Source of the DNA: Lysobacter sp.
GTDB taxonomy: Bacteria; Pseudomonadota; Gammaproteobacteria; Xanthomonadales; Xanthomonadaceae
Direction: 5' to 3'
DNA: 64,000 bases
Assembly: GCA_019634715.1 (NCBI GenBank)
Contig: JAHCAU010000009.1
Coordinates: forward strand, 1 to 64,000
The position numbers and the translations under genes were made by a program. Of this stretch, positions 1 to 12,034 are shown one piece after another; positions within the stretch are counted from its first letter, which is position 1, and the number at the start of each line of letters is the position of its first letter. A model generated the notes under the pieces. That model did not search any database. It was not told the DNA's origin and saw only the letters and a list, made by a program, of their open reading frames with translations.

Positions 1-524
1 TCGTCGAGCAGCAGCAGGTCGCTGGGCGTCATCAGCGCGCGCGCCACGTTCAGGCGCACGCGCCAGCCGCCGGAGAAATCCGATACGGCCTTCGGGTGGG
101 TCTCGGCCGGGAAGCCCAGGCCATGCAGCAGGCGACCAGCGCGCGCACTGGCGTCGTAGCCGTTCACTTCTTCCAGCCGCTGGTGGGCTTCGGCCACCGC
201 CTCCCAGTCCTCGGCGGCGAAGGCGTTCGCCTCGGCCTGCACGGCCGCGTGCACCTCGGCGTCGCCGCTGAGCACGAAGTCCAGCGCCGGATCGGGCAGG
301 GACGGCGTTTCCTGCGCCACGCTGGCGACGCGCGCCTTGCCGGGCAGGTCCAGATCGCCCTTGTCGGGTTCGATCTCGCGCATCAGCGCGGCGAACAGGG
401 AGGACTTGCCGGTGCCGTTGCGGCCGACCACGCCCACGCGCCAGCCGGCATGCAGGGCGAGGTCGACGTCGGACAGGAGCAGGCGCTCGCCCCGGCGGAG
501 GGCGAAATTGCGGAAGGAAATCAT
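1..524 (-). CDS. yheS: ABC-F ATPase YheS, C-terminus outside the window
   Basis: N-terminal 174 residues of an ABC-F family ATPase; the rest lies before base 1. The visible half contains the first nucleotide-binding domain: Walker A GRNGTGKSS near residue 35, the signature FSGGWRVRLNVARAL, and the start of Walker B DLLLLDE at the window edge. The start MISFRNFALRRG and the spacing of motifs match E. coli YheS closely. ABC-F proteins of this type have no membrane domain and act on the ribosome, clearing or preventing stalled translation. It is transcribed away from the TonB-dependent receptor. The subfamily call rests on one domain only; another ABC-F (Uup or EttA) is less likely given the N-terminal sequence. 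Confidence 0.88.
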   Translation of the reverse strand, partial: MISFRNFALRRGERLLLSDVDLALHAGWRVGVVGRNGTGKSSLFAALMREIEPDKGDLDLPGKARVASVAQETPSLPDPALDFVLSGDAEVHAAVQAEANAFAAEDWEAVAEAHQRLEEVNGYDASARAGRLLHGLGFPAETHPKAVSDFSGGWRVRLNVARALMTPSDLLLLD

Positions 525-729
525 GGGGATGGCGGAGTGCGTTGCCGGGAAAGCCGGCCGGTCGGCGATTTTACGCTGGTCCCCGCCCGGACGGGGCATC
601 GACTCCGCGCAGATCCCACGCAGCCCCCCGTGATGGCCATCGCTTCATGCGGATGTCCCGATTGACCCCTCTTCGAAGCCCGTGCTACACCGTATGGTTC
701 AGGATCCCCACCACACGGATGCACCACGG

Positions 730-3156
<2,427 letters not shown>

Positions 3157-3192
3157 TCCCGGGACGATGTCGATGGTCATGCGCCGGTGACG

Positions 3193-3207
3193 GCATGGTG
3201 ACCATGC
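3193..3207. repeat. perfect 15-bp palindrome
   Basis: GCATGGT-G-ACCATGC lies between the TonB-dependent receptor stop and its terminator hairpin. Seven-base arms with a one-base centre could be an operator or chance. No function can be assigned. Confidence 0.3.
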
Positions 3208-3220
3208 AGTGATGCAGTCG

Positions 3221-3248
3221 AGAGGCCCCGGCCATGCCGGGGCCTCTT
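3221..3248 (+). terminator. Rho-independent terminator after the TonB receptor
   Basis: Twelve-base perfect stem AGAGGCCCCGGC / GCCGGGGCCTCT around a three-base loop, followed by a very short T stretch. It separates the receptor from ybaL. The weak T tract leaves some doubt about strength. Confidence 0.72.
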
Positions 3249-3318
3249 GCGTCGGATCGGCGCCGCCAGACTGAATGCGCGGACAGGAAGCACGGCCCCG
3301 ATCCCGTATATTTGCTGA

Positions 3319-4983
3319 ATGCCGCATCACACCTCCCTCATCGCCATGCTGTGCGTGGGCTTCGTGCTCGCGTTCGTCTTCGGCCTGCTCGCCACCCGCC
3401 TGCGCCTGTCGCCGATCGTCGGCTATCTGCTCGCCGGCGTGCTCGTCGGCCCCCACACCCCCGGTTTCGTCGGCGACCAGACCCTGGCGCCGCAGCTCGC
3501 CGAAATCGGCGTGATCCTGCTGATGTTCGGCGTCGGCCTGCATTTCTCGATGCGCGACCTGATTTCGGTGCGCAAGATCGCGGTCCCCGGCGCCCTGGTG
3601 CAGATGGGGGCGGCGACAGCGATGGGCTGGTTCCTCGGCACCCGGCTGGGCTGGTCCGATGCCGAGGGCCTGCTGTTCGGCCTGTCGCTGTCGGTCGCGA
3701 GCACCGTGGTGCTGCTGCGCGCGCTGGAAAGCGCGCGACTGCTCGACAGCGAGCGCGGCCGCATCGCGGTCGGCTGGCTGGTGGTCGAGGATCTGGCGAT
3801 GGTGCTCGCCCTGGTGCTGGTGCCCGCGCTGGCGTCCAACGGCGGCGGCAGCGAAGACGGCGGAGGCGTCGGTGCGGCGCTGATGGCGACCCTGCTGAAG
3901 GTCGGTGGCTTCATCGCGCTGATGCTCATCGTGGGCCGCCGCGTGCTGCCATGGATGCTCGAGCGCGTGGCCGGCACCGGCTCGCGCGAACTGTTCACCC
4001 TGTTCGTTCTGGCCTGCGCCATGGGCGTGGCCTTCGGCGCGGCCGAGCTGTTCGGCGTGTCGTTCGCGCTCGGCGCGTTCTTCGCCGGCATGCTGCTCAG
4101 CGAATCGCCGTTCGGACACAAGGCCGCCGAGGATTCGCTGCCGCTGCGCGACGCCTTCGCGGTGCTGTTCTTCGTGTCGGTGGGCATGCTGTTCGATCCG
4201 GGCATCCTCGTCGAACAGCCGCTCGAAGTGCTGGAGACGCTGGCGATCATCGTCATCGGCAAGTCGGTGGCCGCCTGGGCGGTGGTGCGGATGCTCGGCA
4301 AGTCCAACGAGATCGCGCTGACCATCGCCGCAAGCCTGGCCCAGATCGGCGAGTTCTCCTTCATCCTCATCGGCCTGGGCATCTCGCTCGATGTGATGAG
4401 CGAGGGGGCGCGCGATCTGGTCCTCGCCGGCGCGATCCTGTCGATCATGCTCAACCCGCTGCTGTTCGCATTGCTCGCACGCCGCCAGCAGCGCCGGACC
4501 ACCCCGCCGGCGGACTCGACCATCGACGCGCCGCCGCCGATGGAACACGTGCTGCTGGTCGGCTATGGCCGGGTGGGTATCAAGCTCGCCGAGCTGCTGG
4601 CCCGCGACGGTGTGCCGTTCGTGGTGGTCGATACCGATGCCGATCGCATCGCATCCGCGCGCGCCGCCGGCCATCAGGCGGTGCGCGGCAACGCCGCGGA
4701 CGACGATGTACTCGCCGAGGCCCAGCCGGAACACGCGGCACTGGCGGTATTGACCCTGCCCGACCCGCTGGAAGCCGGCAAGGTGGTGCAGCGGCTCAAG
4801 TCGGGGACCAGCCCCATTCCCGTGCTGGCGCGTGCGCACAGCGACGCGGCGGTGAAACATCTGCTGGAACGCGGCGCCGATGCCGCGATCGTCGCCGAGC
4901 ACGCGATCGCGCATTCGCTCAGCGAAATGGTGATGGCGGCGCCGCCCTATCGCCGGATGCGGGCGGCGCCGCAGCGAACCTGA
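3319..4983 (+). CDS. ybaL: CPA2 cation:proton antiporter, YbaL type
   Basis: 554-residue inner membrane monovalent cation:proton antiporter of the CPA2 family. About twelve hydrophobic segments cover residues 1-395; a cytoplasmic TrkA-N (RCK) domain begins near residue 412 with the Rossmann nucleotide loop VLLVGYGRVG. Sequence runs such as LSPIVGYLLAGVLVGP and VILLMFGVGLHFS match E. coli YbaL more closely than KefB/KefC. Likely role is K+ or Na+/H+ exchange gated by a nucleotide or other ligand bound to the RCK domain. The TATATT box at 3307-3312 ends only six bases before the ATG, so the transcript may be leaderless or the true promoter lies upstream. Transported ion is unproven. Confidence 0.88.
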   Translation: MPHHTSLIAMLCVGFVLAFVFGLLATRLRLSPIVGYLLAGVLVGPHTPGFVGDQTLAPQLAEIGVILLMFGVGLHFSMRDLISVRKIAVPGALVQMGAATAMGWFLGTRLGWSDAEGLLFGLSLSVASTVVLLRALESARLLDSERGRIAVGWLVVEDLAMVLALVLVPALASNGGGSEDGGGVGAALMATLLKVGGFIALMLIVGRRVLPWMLERVAGTGSRELFTLFVLACAMGVAFGAAELFGVSFALGAFFAGMLLSESPFGHKAAEDSLPLRDAFAVLFFVSVGMLFDPGILVEQPLEVLETLAIIVIGKSVAAWAVVRMLGKSNEIALTIAASLAQIGEFSFILIGLGISLDVMSEGARDLVLAGAILSIMLNPLLFALLARRQQRRTTPPADSTIDAPPPMEHVLLVGYGRVGIKLAELLARDGVPFVVVDTDADRIASARAAGHQAVRGNAADDDVLAEAQPEHAALAVLTLPDPLEAGKVVQRLKSGTSPIPVLARAHSDAAVKHLLERGADAAIVAEHAIAHSLSEMVMAAPPYRRMRAAPQRT

Positions 4984-4989
4984 GCGACG

Positions 4990-5424
4990 TCAGTTCGCTT
5001 CGATGGTGAACTTGCTGAAGGCCACGCCCAGCGACCAGCCCTTGCCCTTGCCCGACAGCGCCAGCGAGACCTTGCCGTTGGTCATCGCCTGCGCCGACGC
5101 GCTCTTCTCGGCTGCGGCATGGGCCTCGGCGGTGGCGTAGCTGCCGATCACGTCGCGGATGTCGCCGACATTGGCGAACTCGCCGAAACCATTGACGATC
5201 TTGTACTTGCCGAAGGTGACGCCGCCGCCCTTGGTTTCGATGCGGACCGGCAGGCTCTGGCCATTGCTGCACTTCACGGTGCCGGTCCCCGAAGCGGTCT
5301 TGTAGAAGGCCGACCAGCCGGACAGGCTGTAGTTCATCTTGCAGGTGAGGTTGCCGGCCATCGCGGCCGGGCTCAGCAACAGGGCTGCGCACAGCGCGAG
5401 CCCGCGGGGGAATGCATGGCGCAT
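4990..5424 (-). CDS. conserved secreted protein of unknown function
   Basis: 144-residue protein with a clear Sec signal peptide (MRHAFPRGLALCAALLLSPAAMAG; cleavage after AMA), so probably periplasmic. The mature part has two cysteines, many Gly and Lys, and repeated short beta-like stretches (NLTCKMNYSLSGW, GTGTVKCSNGQSLP, GGGVTFGKYKIVNGFGEF), suggesting a small beta fold. I do not recognise the family. The start at 5424 is preceded by AGGAGA at good spacing; longer in-frame starts upstream lack a signal peptide at the N-terminus. It converges on ybaL (6-bp gap) and is divergent from yceH. Confidence 0.7.
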   Translation of the reverse strand: MRHAFPRGLALCAALLLSPAAMAGNLTCKMNYSLSGWSAFYKTASGTGTVKCSNGQSLPVRIETKGGGVTFGKYKIVNGFGEFANVGDIRDVIGSYATAEAHAAAEKSASAQAMTNGKVSLALSGKGKGWSLGVAFSKFTIEAN

Positions 5425-5505
5425 GAAGAGTCTCCTGGTCAGGCGGGAGCGTCCCGCGACCGGGGCAGCTTGCCGCATCGGGGATGAATCGTTCATCAAG
5501 CCGGC

Positions 5506-5511
5506 TAGAAT
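5506..5511 (+). promoter_or_regulatory. possible -10 box of yceH
   Basis: TAGAAT lies 35 bases before the yceH start, a -10 form common in this family. No convincing -35 hexamer is seen at the right distance, so confidence is low. Confidence 0.3.
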
Positions 5512-5546
5512 CCTGCCCAGCCCCCGCTTCGAGAGCCACGAGCCGC

Positions 5547-6215
5547 ATGGACACCCCGCAGGCCACTCCGCACGACGCCACCCCCGCCCCCGTGCTGACA
5601 CCGGTCGAAGCCCGCATCCTCGGCAGCCTCGCCGAGAAGGCCGCGACCACGCCCGACGTCTACCCGCTGACGCTCAACAACCTGGTGCTGGCCTGCAACC
5701 AGAAGACCGCGCGCGAGCCGGTGACGAACTTCTCCTCCGGCGAGATCGGGCACGCGCTGCGCCAGCTGGAGCCGCGCGGCCTGGTGAAATCCGAATACGG
5801 CGCACGCGCCGAGCGCTACCACCACCGCATCGACCGCGTGTTCGACCTCACGCCCGCACAGAACAGCCTGATCGCGCTGCTGTTCCTGCGCGGCCCGCAG
5901 ACGCTGCACGAACTGCTGGCCCGCAGCGAGCGCATGCACCGCTTCGCCGACGCGGATGACGTGCGCCATGCCCTCGAACGCCTGGCCGAGCGCGAGACAC
6001 CCCTGGTCCGTCGCCTGCCGCGCGGCCCCGGCCAGCGCGAGGACCGTTACGCGCACCTGCTCTGCGGCGAGCCGGCGATGCCCGAGCGCGACGACGATGC
6101 GCCGACGGCCCGCGGCCACGACAGCCAGGCCACGGACGCCCTGCTGGCGCGCATCGAGGCGCTGGAAGCGCGCGTGGCGGCGCTGGAAGCCGCGGCATCC
6201 GCCCACGCCGACTGA
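5547..6215 (+). CDS. yceH: YceH family protein (DUF480)
   Basis: 222-residue soluble protein of the YceH/DUF480 family. The diagnostic start [37 protein letters not shown] is seen in pieces across residues 20-56: [31 protein letters not shown]. Structures of the family show two winged-helix domains, but no DNA target or biochemical role is established. The C-terminal 30 residues ([19 protein letters not shown]) form a short coiled coil, suggesting oligomerisation. The ATG at 5547 was chosen because family proteins begin shortly before the TPVEARIL motif; the upstream in-frame ATG at 5484 would read through the promoter region. Confidence 0.87.
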   Translation: MDTPQATPHDATPAPVLTPVEARILGSLAEKAATTPDVYPLTLNNLVLACNQKTAREPVTNFSSGEIGHALRQLEPRGLVKSEYGARAERYHHRIDRVFDLTPAQNSLIALLFLRGPQTLHELLARSERMHRFADADDVRHALERLAERETPLVRRLPRGPGQREDRYAHLLCGEPAMPERDDDAPTARGHDSQATDALLARIEALEARVAALEAAASAHAD

Positions 6216-6423
6216 GCCAGAGCTCGTGCATGCGTCCCCGCGGAGGGCCGCCGGTGACGGGCGGGGGCCATCCTGCGCACGAAGCACGCGCGGGGACGCC
6301 GGCCGCTGACTGACCAGCGGATCAGCGCCACCCGGGAGCATCGGCCGGATCAGCAGGCACAGGAGCCGCACAGCGGCCGCCGGTCGGGCACCGGCTCCCG
6401 CGACGCCCAGAACCCGCGCAGGC
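6216..6423. other. intergenic region with a long-range inverted repeat
   Basis: Gap between convergent yceH and clpB. It holds an 11-base inverted repeat GCGTCCCCGCG (6232-6242) / CGCGGGGACGC (6289-6299) enclosing 46 bases. No T tract and no open reading frame are convincing. It may serve as a structured transcription end for one or both genes. Confidence 0.35.
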
Positions 6424-9009
6424 TCAATCCTTGCCGAACACCAGCCGCCCGCCCTCGGCGTCCACGCGCACGGTGTCACCCTGACCGTAATCGCCGCCGA
6501 GGATCTTCTGCGCCAGCGGGTTCTCGATCTGCTGCTGGATCGCGCGCTTCAGCGGGCGGGCGCCGTAGACCGGGTCGAAGCCGACGTTGCCGAGGAAATC
6601 CAGTGCCTTCTCCGCCAGCGACAGGCGGATGCCGCGCTCGGCGAGGCGCTTCTCCAGGCCGCGCAGCTGGATCTTCGCGATCTCGCGGATCTGCGTCTTG
6701 TCGAGCGGGTGGAACACCACGATGTCGTCGAGGCGGTTGATGAACTCGGGCCGGAAGTGCGCCTGCACCACGCCCATGACCGTCGCCTTCATCTTGGTGT
6801 AGCCCTCCGGCGTATCGTCGACGCTCAGCTCCTGGATCATCTGCGAACCGAGATTCGAGGTCATCACGATCACGGTGTTGCGGAAGTCCACAGTACGGCC
6901 CTGGCCGTCGGTGAGGCGGCCGTCGTCGAGCACCTGCAGCAGGATGTTGAACACGTCCGGATGCGCCTTCTCGACCTCGTCGAGCAGGATCACGCTGTAC
7001 GGCCGGCGGCGCACGGCTTCGGTGAGATAACCGCCCTCTTCATAGCCGACATAGCCCGGGGGCGCCCCGACCAGGCGCGACACGGCGTGCTTCTCCATGA
7101 ACTCGCTCATGTCGATGCGCACCATCGCGTCGCTGCTGTCGAAGAGGAATTCCGCCAACGCCTTGCACAGCTCGGTCTTGCCCACGCCGGTGGGACCGAG
7201 GAACAGGAAGGAGCCACTGGGGCGGTTCGGATCGCTCAGGCCCGCGCGCGAGCGGCGCACGGCATCGGAGACGACCTTGATCGCTTCCTCCTGCCCGACC
7301 ACGCGGCCATGCAGCGCGCTTTCCATCTTCAGCAGCTTCTCGCGCTCGCCTTCGAGCATCTTCGACACGGGAATGCCGGTCCAGCGCGACACCACCTCGG
7401 CGATCTCCTCGTCGGTGACCTTGTCCTGCAGCAGCTGGAAACCCTGCGTCTCGGCCTGCTGGGCCGCGTGCAGCTGCTTTTCCAGCTCCGGGATGCGGCC
7501 GTACTGGATCTCGCTCATCTTCGCGTAGTCCTGGCGGCGCTGCGCGGATTCGAGTTCGAGCTTGGCGGCCTCGATCTGCTCCTTGACCTTGGTGGTGCCC
7601 TGCACCGCCGCCTTCTCGGCCTTCCAGATTTCTTCCAGATCGTTGAAAGCACGCTCCAGCGTGGCGATTTCCGCTTCGAGATCGGCCAGGCGCTGCTTCG
7701 AGGCCTCGTCCTTCTCCTTCTTCAGCGCCTCGCGCTGGATCTTGAGCTGGATCAGACGACGCTCCTTTCGATCGAGTTCCTCGGGCTTGGAGTCGATCTC
7801 CATGCGGATGCGCGACGCGGCCTCGTCCATCAGGTCGATGGCCTTGTCGGGCAGCTGACGGTCGGCGATGTAGCGGTGCGACAGCGTGGCCGCGGCGACG
7901 ATCGCCGGGTCGGTGATCTCCACGCCGTGGTGGACGGCGTATTTCTCCTTCAAACCGCGCAGGATCGCGATGGTGTCCTCGACGCTGGGTTCGCCGACGA
8001 ACACCTTCTGGAAGCGACGCTCCAGCGCCGCGTCCTTCTCGACGTACTTGCGGTATTCGTCCAGCGTGGTCGCGCCGATGCAGTGCAGCTCGCCGCGCGC
8101 CAATGCCGGTTTCAGCATGTTGCCGGCGTCCATCGAGCCTTCGGCCTTGCCCGCACCCACCATGGTGTGCAGTTCGTCGATGAACAGGATGATCTGGCCT
8201 TCGTTCTTGGCCAGGTCGTTCAGCACGGCCTTCAGGCGCTCCTCGAACTCGCCGCGGAACTTGGCGCCGGCGATCAGCGCGCCCATGTCCAGCGACAGCA
8301 CGCGCTTGCCGCGCAGGCCTTCGGGGACTTCGCCGTTGACGATGCGCTGCGCCAGACCCTCGACGATGGCGGTCTTGCCGACGCCGGGTTCGCCGATCAG
8401 CACCGGGTTGTTCTTGGTCCTGCGCTGCAGCACCTGGACGGTACGGCGGATCTCCTCGTCGCGACCGATCACCGGGTCGAGCTTTCCGGATTCGGCGCGC
8501 TCGGTGAGGTCGATGCAGTATTTCTCCAGCGCCTGGCGCTGCTCCTCGGCGTTCTCGCTCTGCACCCTCTCGCCGCCGCGCACGGCGTCGATGGCGGCTT
8601 CGAGCTTCGCCTTGTTCGCGCCGGCGGCCTTGAACGCGCGGCCGGCCTCGCTGCCGTCGTCGAGCAGCGCGAGCAGGAACAGTTCGCTGGCGATGAAGGC
8701 ATCGCCGCGCTGCTGCGCCAGCTTGTCGGTGAGGTTGAGCATGCGCGCCAGGTCGTTGCCGACGCCGACGCTGCCGGCCTGGCCGGAGACCTTCGGCAGC
8801 TTCTCCAGCGCTTCGCCGACGCGTTCGCGCAGCACGGGCACGTTGACGCCGGCCTGGGCCAGCAGCGGGCGCGTGCCGCCGCCCTGCTGGTCGAGCAATG
8901 CCGCGAGCAGGTGCACGGGTTCGATGACGTTGTGGTCGCGACCGACCGCCAGCGACTGGGCGTCGGCGATGGCCTGCTGGAACCGCGAGGTGAGTTTGTC
9001 CATGCGCAT
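6424..9009 (-). CDS. clpB: ATP-dependent disaggregase ClpB
   Basis: 861-residue HSP100 disaggregase, essentially full length (E. coli ClpB is 857). It works with DnaK/DnaJ/GrpE to thread and resolubilise aggregated proteins in the cytoplasm. Order: N-terminal double Clp-N domain, first AAA+ module with Walker [10 protein letters not shown] near residue 205 and Walker [10 protein letters not shown], long coiled-coil middle domain (about 410-530, [19 protein letters not shown]), second AAA+ module with GPTGVGKTE near 605, and the C-terminal D2-small domain. The start at 9009 gives [20 protein letters not shown], matching E. coli MRLDRLTNKF, and has GGAG at 8 bases. A sigma-32-like promoter lies upstream. 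Confidence 0.98.
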   Translation of the reverse strand: MRMDKLTSRFQQAIADAQSLAVGRDHNVIEPVHLLAALLDQQGGGTRPLLAQAGVNVPVLRERVGEALEKLPKVSGQAGSVGVGNDLARMLNLTDKLAQQRGDAFIASELFLLALLDDGSEAGRAFKAAGANKAKLEAAIDAVRGGERVQSENAEEQRQALEKYCIDLTERAESGKLDPVIGRDEEIRRTVQVLQRRTKNNPVLIGEPGVGKTAIVEGLAQRIVNGEVPEGLRGKRVLSLDMGALIAGAKFRGEFEERLKAVLNDLAKNEGQIILFIDELHTMVGAGKAEGSMDAGNMLKPALARGELHCIGATTLDEYRKYVEKDAALERRFQKVFVGEPSVEDTIAILRGLKEKYAVHHGVEITDPAIVAAATLSHRYIADRQLPDKAIDLMDEAASRIRMEIDSKPEELDRKERRLIQLKIQREALKKEKDEASKQRLADLEAEIATLERAFNDLEEIWKAEKAAVQGTTKVKEQIEAAKLELESAQRRQDYAKMSEIQYGRIPELEKQLHAAQQAETQGFQLLQDKVTDEEIAEVVSRWTGIPVSKMLEGEREKLLKMESALHGRVVGQEEAIKVVSDAVRRSRAGLSDPNRPSGSFLFLGPTGVGKTELCKALAEFLFDSSDAMVRIDMSEFMEKHAVSRLVGAPPGYVGYEEGGYLTEAVRRRPYSVILLDEVEKAHPDVFNILLQVLDDGRLTDGQGRTVDFRNTVIVMTSNLGSQMIQELSVDDTPEGYTKMKATVMGVVQAHFRPEFINRLDDIVVFHPLDKTQIREIAKIQLRGLEKRLAERGIRLSLAEKALDFLGNVGFDPVYGARPLKRAIQQQIENPLAQKILGGDYGQGDTVRVDAEGGRLVFGKD

Positions 9010-9055
9010 GGCGGGACTCCGCGAGAGGAAGGGCGGCCGGGCCGCGATGCCCCTG

Positions 9056-9083
9056 ACATAGGGGCCCGCATCACGATTCCAAG
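9056..9083 (-). promoter_or_regulatory. sigma-32 (RpoH) heat-shock promoter of clpB
   Basis: On the minus strand CTTGGAA, 12 bases, then CCCCTATGT. This agrees with the RpoH consensus CTTGAAA - 11 to 16 bases - CCCCATNT, and ends about 46 bases before the clpB start. Placement before a known heat-shock gene makes the call strong. Confidence 0.8.
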
Positions 9084-9092
9084 CCCTGAGAG

Positions 9093-9108
9093 CCTGTTCA
9101 CGAACAGG
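9093..9108. repeat. inverted repeat upstream of clpB
   Basis: CCTGTTC-AC-GAACAGG, 7-base arms, sits just upstream of the clpB heat-shock promoter and downstream of the TPR gene stop. It may be an operator or an end structure for the TPR transcript. The spacing is wrong for an E. coli-type LexA box. Confidence 0.35.
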
Positions 9109-9163
9109 TTCCGAGCCGCCCGGCGGCCTTGACGCGGTCAAACGGCACGCAAGCCGCCGCGCC

Positions 9164-10144
9164 TCACAGTTCCGCGAGCGCCGTCTTGGCTTCCTTCAGC
9201 TTCGGATCGAGCTTCAGCGCGGCCTGCAGCGATGCGCGCGCGTCGTCCTTGCGTCCCGCCTTGGCCTGGATCTGGCCGAGGCGGTAGTGCACATGGGCAT
9301 GGCTCGGATCGTCCTTGCCGCGCGGCATCGTCAGGTAGGCACGCAGCGCGGCTTCGCCTTCCTCCAGGTACTGCCCGGACAGGGCCGCCATGCGCCCGAG
9401 CTGGTATTTCGGCCTGGCCGAAGCGGGGTGTTCGCTGCTCCACTTGCGGATCGCGGCATGGGCATCGGCCCAGCGCTTCTCCTGCTGGTACCCCAGCGCC
9501 AACTGCACGCGCATGCCTTCGTCGGCCGGCTTGGCGGCCACCGCCGATTCGAGGGCGCCGATCATCTGCTCGGGCTTCTTTTCGTGCGAAGCGATCTGCG
9601 CCTGCGCCAGGTAACCCCTGGCGCGATCGTATTTGGCGATGGCCGTCGCCTGGGCGCGCGCCTTGTCGATGCCGCCGCCGATCGCCGCCGGAGCCTGCAG
9701 ATAGAACAGCACCAGCGAACTGCGCGCGTCGACCAGGGCAGGATCCAGCGCCACGGCCTGCTCGAACGCATCGCGCAGCTTGGGCGCCATCGTCATCTTG
9801 GAGAGCATGCCGACCTGGCCGATGCGGCTGCCGTAGGCATTGCCCAGCCAGTAGAAGGCCTGCGCGTTCTTCGGGCCGAGTCCGGTCGCTTTTTCCGCTG
9901 CGGCGATCGCGGCCTCGGCCTTGCCTGCCTGCAATCGCGCACGCGCGAGCACGATCCAGGCGTCGACATCGGCCGGCATGGCCTTGGCCAGCGTCTCGGC
10001 CGCCTGCAGCGCAGTGGGGCTGCGCGATTCGATCAGGGCCTGCACGTCGGCCGGCGTGGCGGCATTGGCGGCGGGCGCGGCGGACACCAGGAGCAGGGAC
10101 ACGCTGAGCAGGGGAACGCTGAGCAGGGCGCGGGCGATACGCAT
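9164..10144 (-). CDS. exported tetratricopeptide-repeat protein
   Basis: 326-residue protein with a Sec signal peptide ([28 protein letters not shown]) and a mature chain built almost entirely of TPR-like helical pairs, for example [46 protein letters not shown] and [28 protein letters not shown] (residues cited in short pieces). It is probably a periplasmic scaffold or envelope-assembly helper, but no partner can be inferred. It lies upstream of clpB on the same strand, with a 154-bp gap containing the clpB promoter, so co-transcription is possible but not required. Confidence 0.8.
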   Translation of the reverse strand: MRIARALLSVPLLSVSLLLVSAAPAANAATPADVQALIESRSPTALQAAETLAKAMPADVDAWIVLARARLQAGKAEAAIAAAEKATGLGPKNAQAFYWLGNAYGSRIGQVGMLSKMTMAPKLRDAFEQAVALDPALVDARSSLVLFYLQAPAAIGGGIDKARAQATAIAKYDRARGYLAQAQIASHEKKPEQMIGALESAVAAKPADEGMRVQLALGYQQEKRWADAHAAIRKWSSEHPASARPKYQLGRMAALSGQYLEEGEAALRAYLTMPRGKDDPSHAHVHYRLGQIQAKAGRKDDARASLQAALKLDPKLKEAKTALAEL

Positions 10145-10347
10145 CGGGGCAGACCGGCGGTGGAAGGAGCACGGACTGTATCGAGCCTGCCGCCAAAGTC
10201 CGCAATGCCGGAAGTCACCCCGACTTCACGCGGCAAAGCCAGGCTCCGGACCTCATGCCCGGTACCTCATGCCCGCGACGTCGTGACCGCGACTCGATGG
10301 GCGGGCACGTCCGCAGCCAGCCGAGGCCCGCCGGCTACCATGTCGCC

Positions 10348-11463
10348 ATGCGCATCCTCGTCCTCGGTGGCTACGGCCTGTTCGGCAGCCGCATTTCCCG
10401 CACGCTCGCTGGCGATGCCGGCCTCACGCTCATCGTCGCCGGCCGCGACCGCGCACGTGCCGGGCGACTGGTCGCCGGCATCGACGCACCACGCGCGCAG
10501 GTCGAAACGGCGGCGATCGACACCGCCGCCCAGGATTTCGGCGAACGCCTGGCCTCGCTGCGACCGGACCTGGTGATCGACACCGCCGGGCCGTTCCAGA
10601 ACCGCGACTACCGGGTCGCCGAGGCCGCGCTGGCCATCGGCGCGCACTGCATCGATCTCGCCGATGGCCGCGATTTCGTGCGCGGCATCGGTGCGCTGGA
10701 CGCGCGGGCGCATGCAGCCAAGCGCTGGGTGGTCTCGGGCGCGAGCAGCGTGCCCGGGCTGCATGCCGCCGTCATCGCCGCGCACCTGCCGCGCTTCTCG
10801 CGGCTCGACCACGTCGAGACCGCCATCGCCCCGGGCAACCGCACGCCGCGGGGCTGGGCGACGACGCTGTCGATCCTCGGCTACGTCGGCCACCCGTTCC
10901 GGATCCTGCGCGACGGCGCCTGGCGCACCGCGCACGGCTGGCAGTCGCTGCGACGCCTGGAGATCGACGGCGTCGGCGCACGCTGGGTCGCGCGCTGCGA
11001 AGTGCCCGATCTGGACGTGCTGCCCGCGCGCTACCCGGACCTGCGCACCCTGGATTTCCGCGCCGGGCTCGAACTGCGGCGCATGCACTTCGGCCTGTGG
11101 CTTGCGAGCTGGGCCGTGCGCGCGCACCTGCTGCGCAGCATGGTGCCGCTGGCGAAACCGCTGTTCGCGATGAGCGAATTCTGGCAGGACATCGGCAGCG
11201 ACTCAGGCTTCATGCGGGTGTCGATGCGCGGCACCGGCACCGACGGCTCGCCGCTGCGGCTGGACTGGACCCTCGTCGCGCGCGAGGGCGACGGCCCGCA
11301 GATCCCCGCCACAGCCGCGATCGTGCTGGCGCGCAAGCTCGCGCGCGGCGCACTGCCCGGCGGCGGCGCGCGGCCCTGCCTCGACCTGTTCACGCTGGAG
11401 GAGTTCATGGCGGCGCTGGACGGGTTCGCGATGATGGCGACGCTGCGCGAGACGATGCGGTGA
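10348..11463 (+). CDS. saccharopine dehydrogenase-like NAD(P)-binding protein
   Basis: 371-residue protein starting with a Rossmann fold (MRILVLGGYGLFGSRI, dinucleotide loop GGYGLFGS at residues 7-14) followed by the saccharopine dehydrogenase NADP-binding pattern (DLVIDTAGPFQNRDYRVAEAA, HCIDLADGRDFV). The C-terminal half lacks features that would fix a substrate, and many bacterial members are uncharacterised oxidoreductases. The ATG at 10348 begins directly with the Rossmann strand; the frame is open further upstream but without a plausible N-terminus. It is divergent from the TPR gene and followed by a REP pair. Confidence 0.78.
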   Translation: MRILVLGGYGLFGSRISRTLAGDAGLTLIVAGRDRARAGRLVAGIDAPRAQVETAAIDTAAQDFGERLASLRPDLVIDTAGPFQNRDYRVAEAALAIGAHCIDLADGRDFVRGIGALDARAHAAKRWVVSGASSVPGLHAAVIAAHLPRFSRLDHVETAIAPGNRTPRGWATTLSILGYVGHPFRILRDGAWRTAHGWQSLRRLEIDGVGARWVARCEVPDLDVLPARYPDLRTLDFRAGLELRRMHFGLWLASWAVRAHLLRSMVPLAKPLFAMSEFWQDIGSDSGFMRVSMRGTGTDGSPLRLDWTLVAREGDGPQIPATAAIVLARKLARGALPGGGARPCLDLFTLEEFMAALDGFAMMATLRETMR

Positions 11464-11477
11464 GCGCGAGCGTCTCC

Positions 11478-11589
11478 TGTAGAGCGGAGCGCAGCTCCGC
11501 TGCACCCTCGCCGAAGCCCGCACCATCACCGCGATGGTGGGTTCGGCGGCTCGCGGAACATGTGCAGCGGATCTTCGATCCGCTCTACA
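11478..11589. repeat. inverted REP pair, TGTAGAGCGGA family
   Basis: Two palindromic units in opposite orientation: TGTAGAGCGGAGCGCAGCTC... at 11478-11505 and its inverted relative ending ATCCGCTCTACA at 11562-11589. Each unit forms its own hairpin (GCGGAGC/GCTCCGC; GCGGATC/GATCCGC) with a conserved TGTAGA flank. The same family occurs at 23186-23256. This is the arrangement of REP/BIME elements mobilised by RAYT transposases. It lies between convergent genes. Confidence 0.8.
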
Positions 11590-11599
11590 ACAACCGCTT

Positions 11600-12034
11600 C
11601 TAGAGAAACCGCGCGCGCTCTTCCTCGCCCGGCACCCTGCAGGCCTCGTGCCGTCCGAACAGGCGATAGCGGTTGCGCGCGACGAGGCGATACAGCGGAT
11701 CGCGCACGAACCGCGGCAGCAGCGCGGCGAGATGGGCGACACGCCAGACACCGCCGAGTCCGGCGACCACGCGTCGGATCGCGGTGGTATCGGTGGAGAC
11801 GCGCGGCGTCGCGCCACGGTCATGTTCGATGAGCAGGAACGAGACCGGGTCATCTGGATCGAGGCCGTTCGCGGCCAGCAACCGGCGACCCGCCTCGCCC
11901 TGCATCGCCGCGAACCGGTAGCGGCGCCGGCGGTCATGACGCAGCAGGAAACGCACCCAGCCGTTGCAGAGCACGCAGACGCCGTCGAAGACGATGACCG
12001 CACCCGTGTCGATCGGTCGCGCACGTTCGCTCAC
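11600..12034 (-). CDS. DCC family thiol-disulfide oxidoreductase (DUF393)
   Basis: 144-residue member of the DCC family. The defining DxxCxxC motif is at residues 17-23 in VIVFDGVCVLCNGWV, followed by the usual RFLLRHDRRRRYRFAAMQ and the C-terminal YRLVARNRYRLFGRHEAC. Members are predicted thiol-disulfide oxidoreductases with a thioredoxin-like fold; substrate unknown. The GTG start at 12034 overlaps the stop of the upstream DUF4166 gene (GTGA arrangement), so the two are translationally coupled and probably function together. Confidence 0.85.
   Translation of the reverse strand: MSERARPIDTGAVIVFDGVCVLCNGWVRFLLRHDRRRRYRFAAMQGEAGRRLLAANGLDPDDPVSFLLIEHDRGATPRVSTDTTAIRRVVAGLGGVWRVAHLAALLPRFVRDPLYRLVARNRYRLFGRHEACRVPGEEERARFL

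Noticed and set aside
9093..9108. LexA operator
   Set aside because: CTGT-6-ACAG has the wrong spacing for the E. coli type (8) and the gene is heat-shock, not SOS.
6709..9132. Long plus-strand open frame opposite clpB
   Set aside because: Shadow frame; clpB is unmistakable on the other strand.
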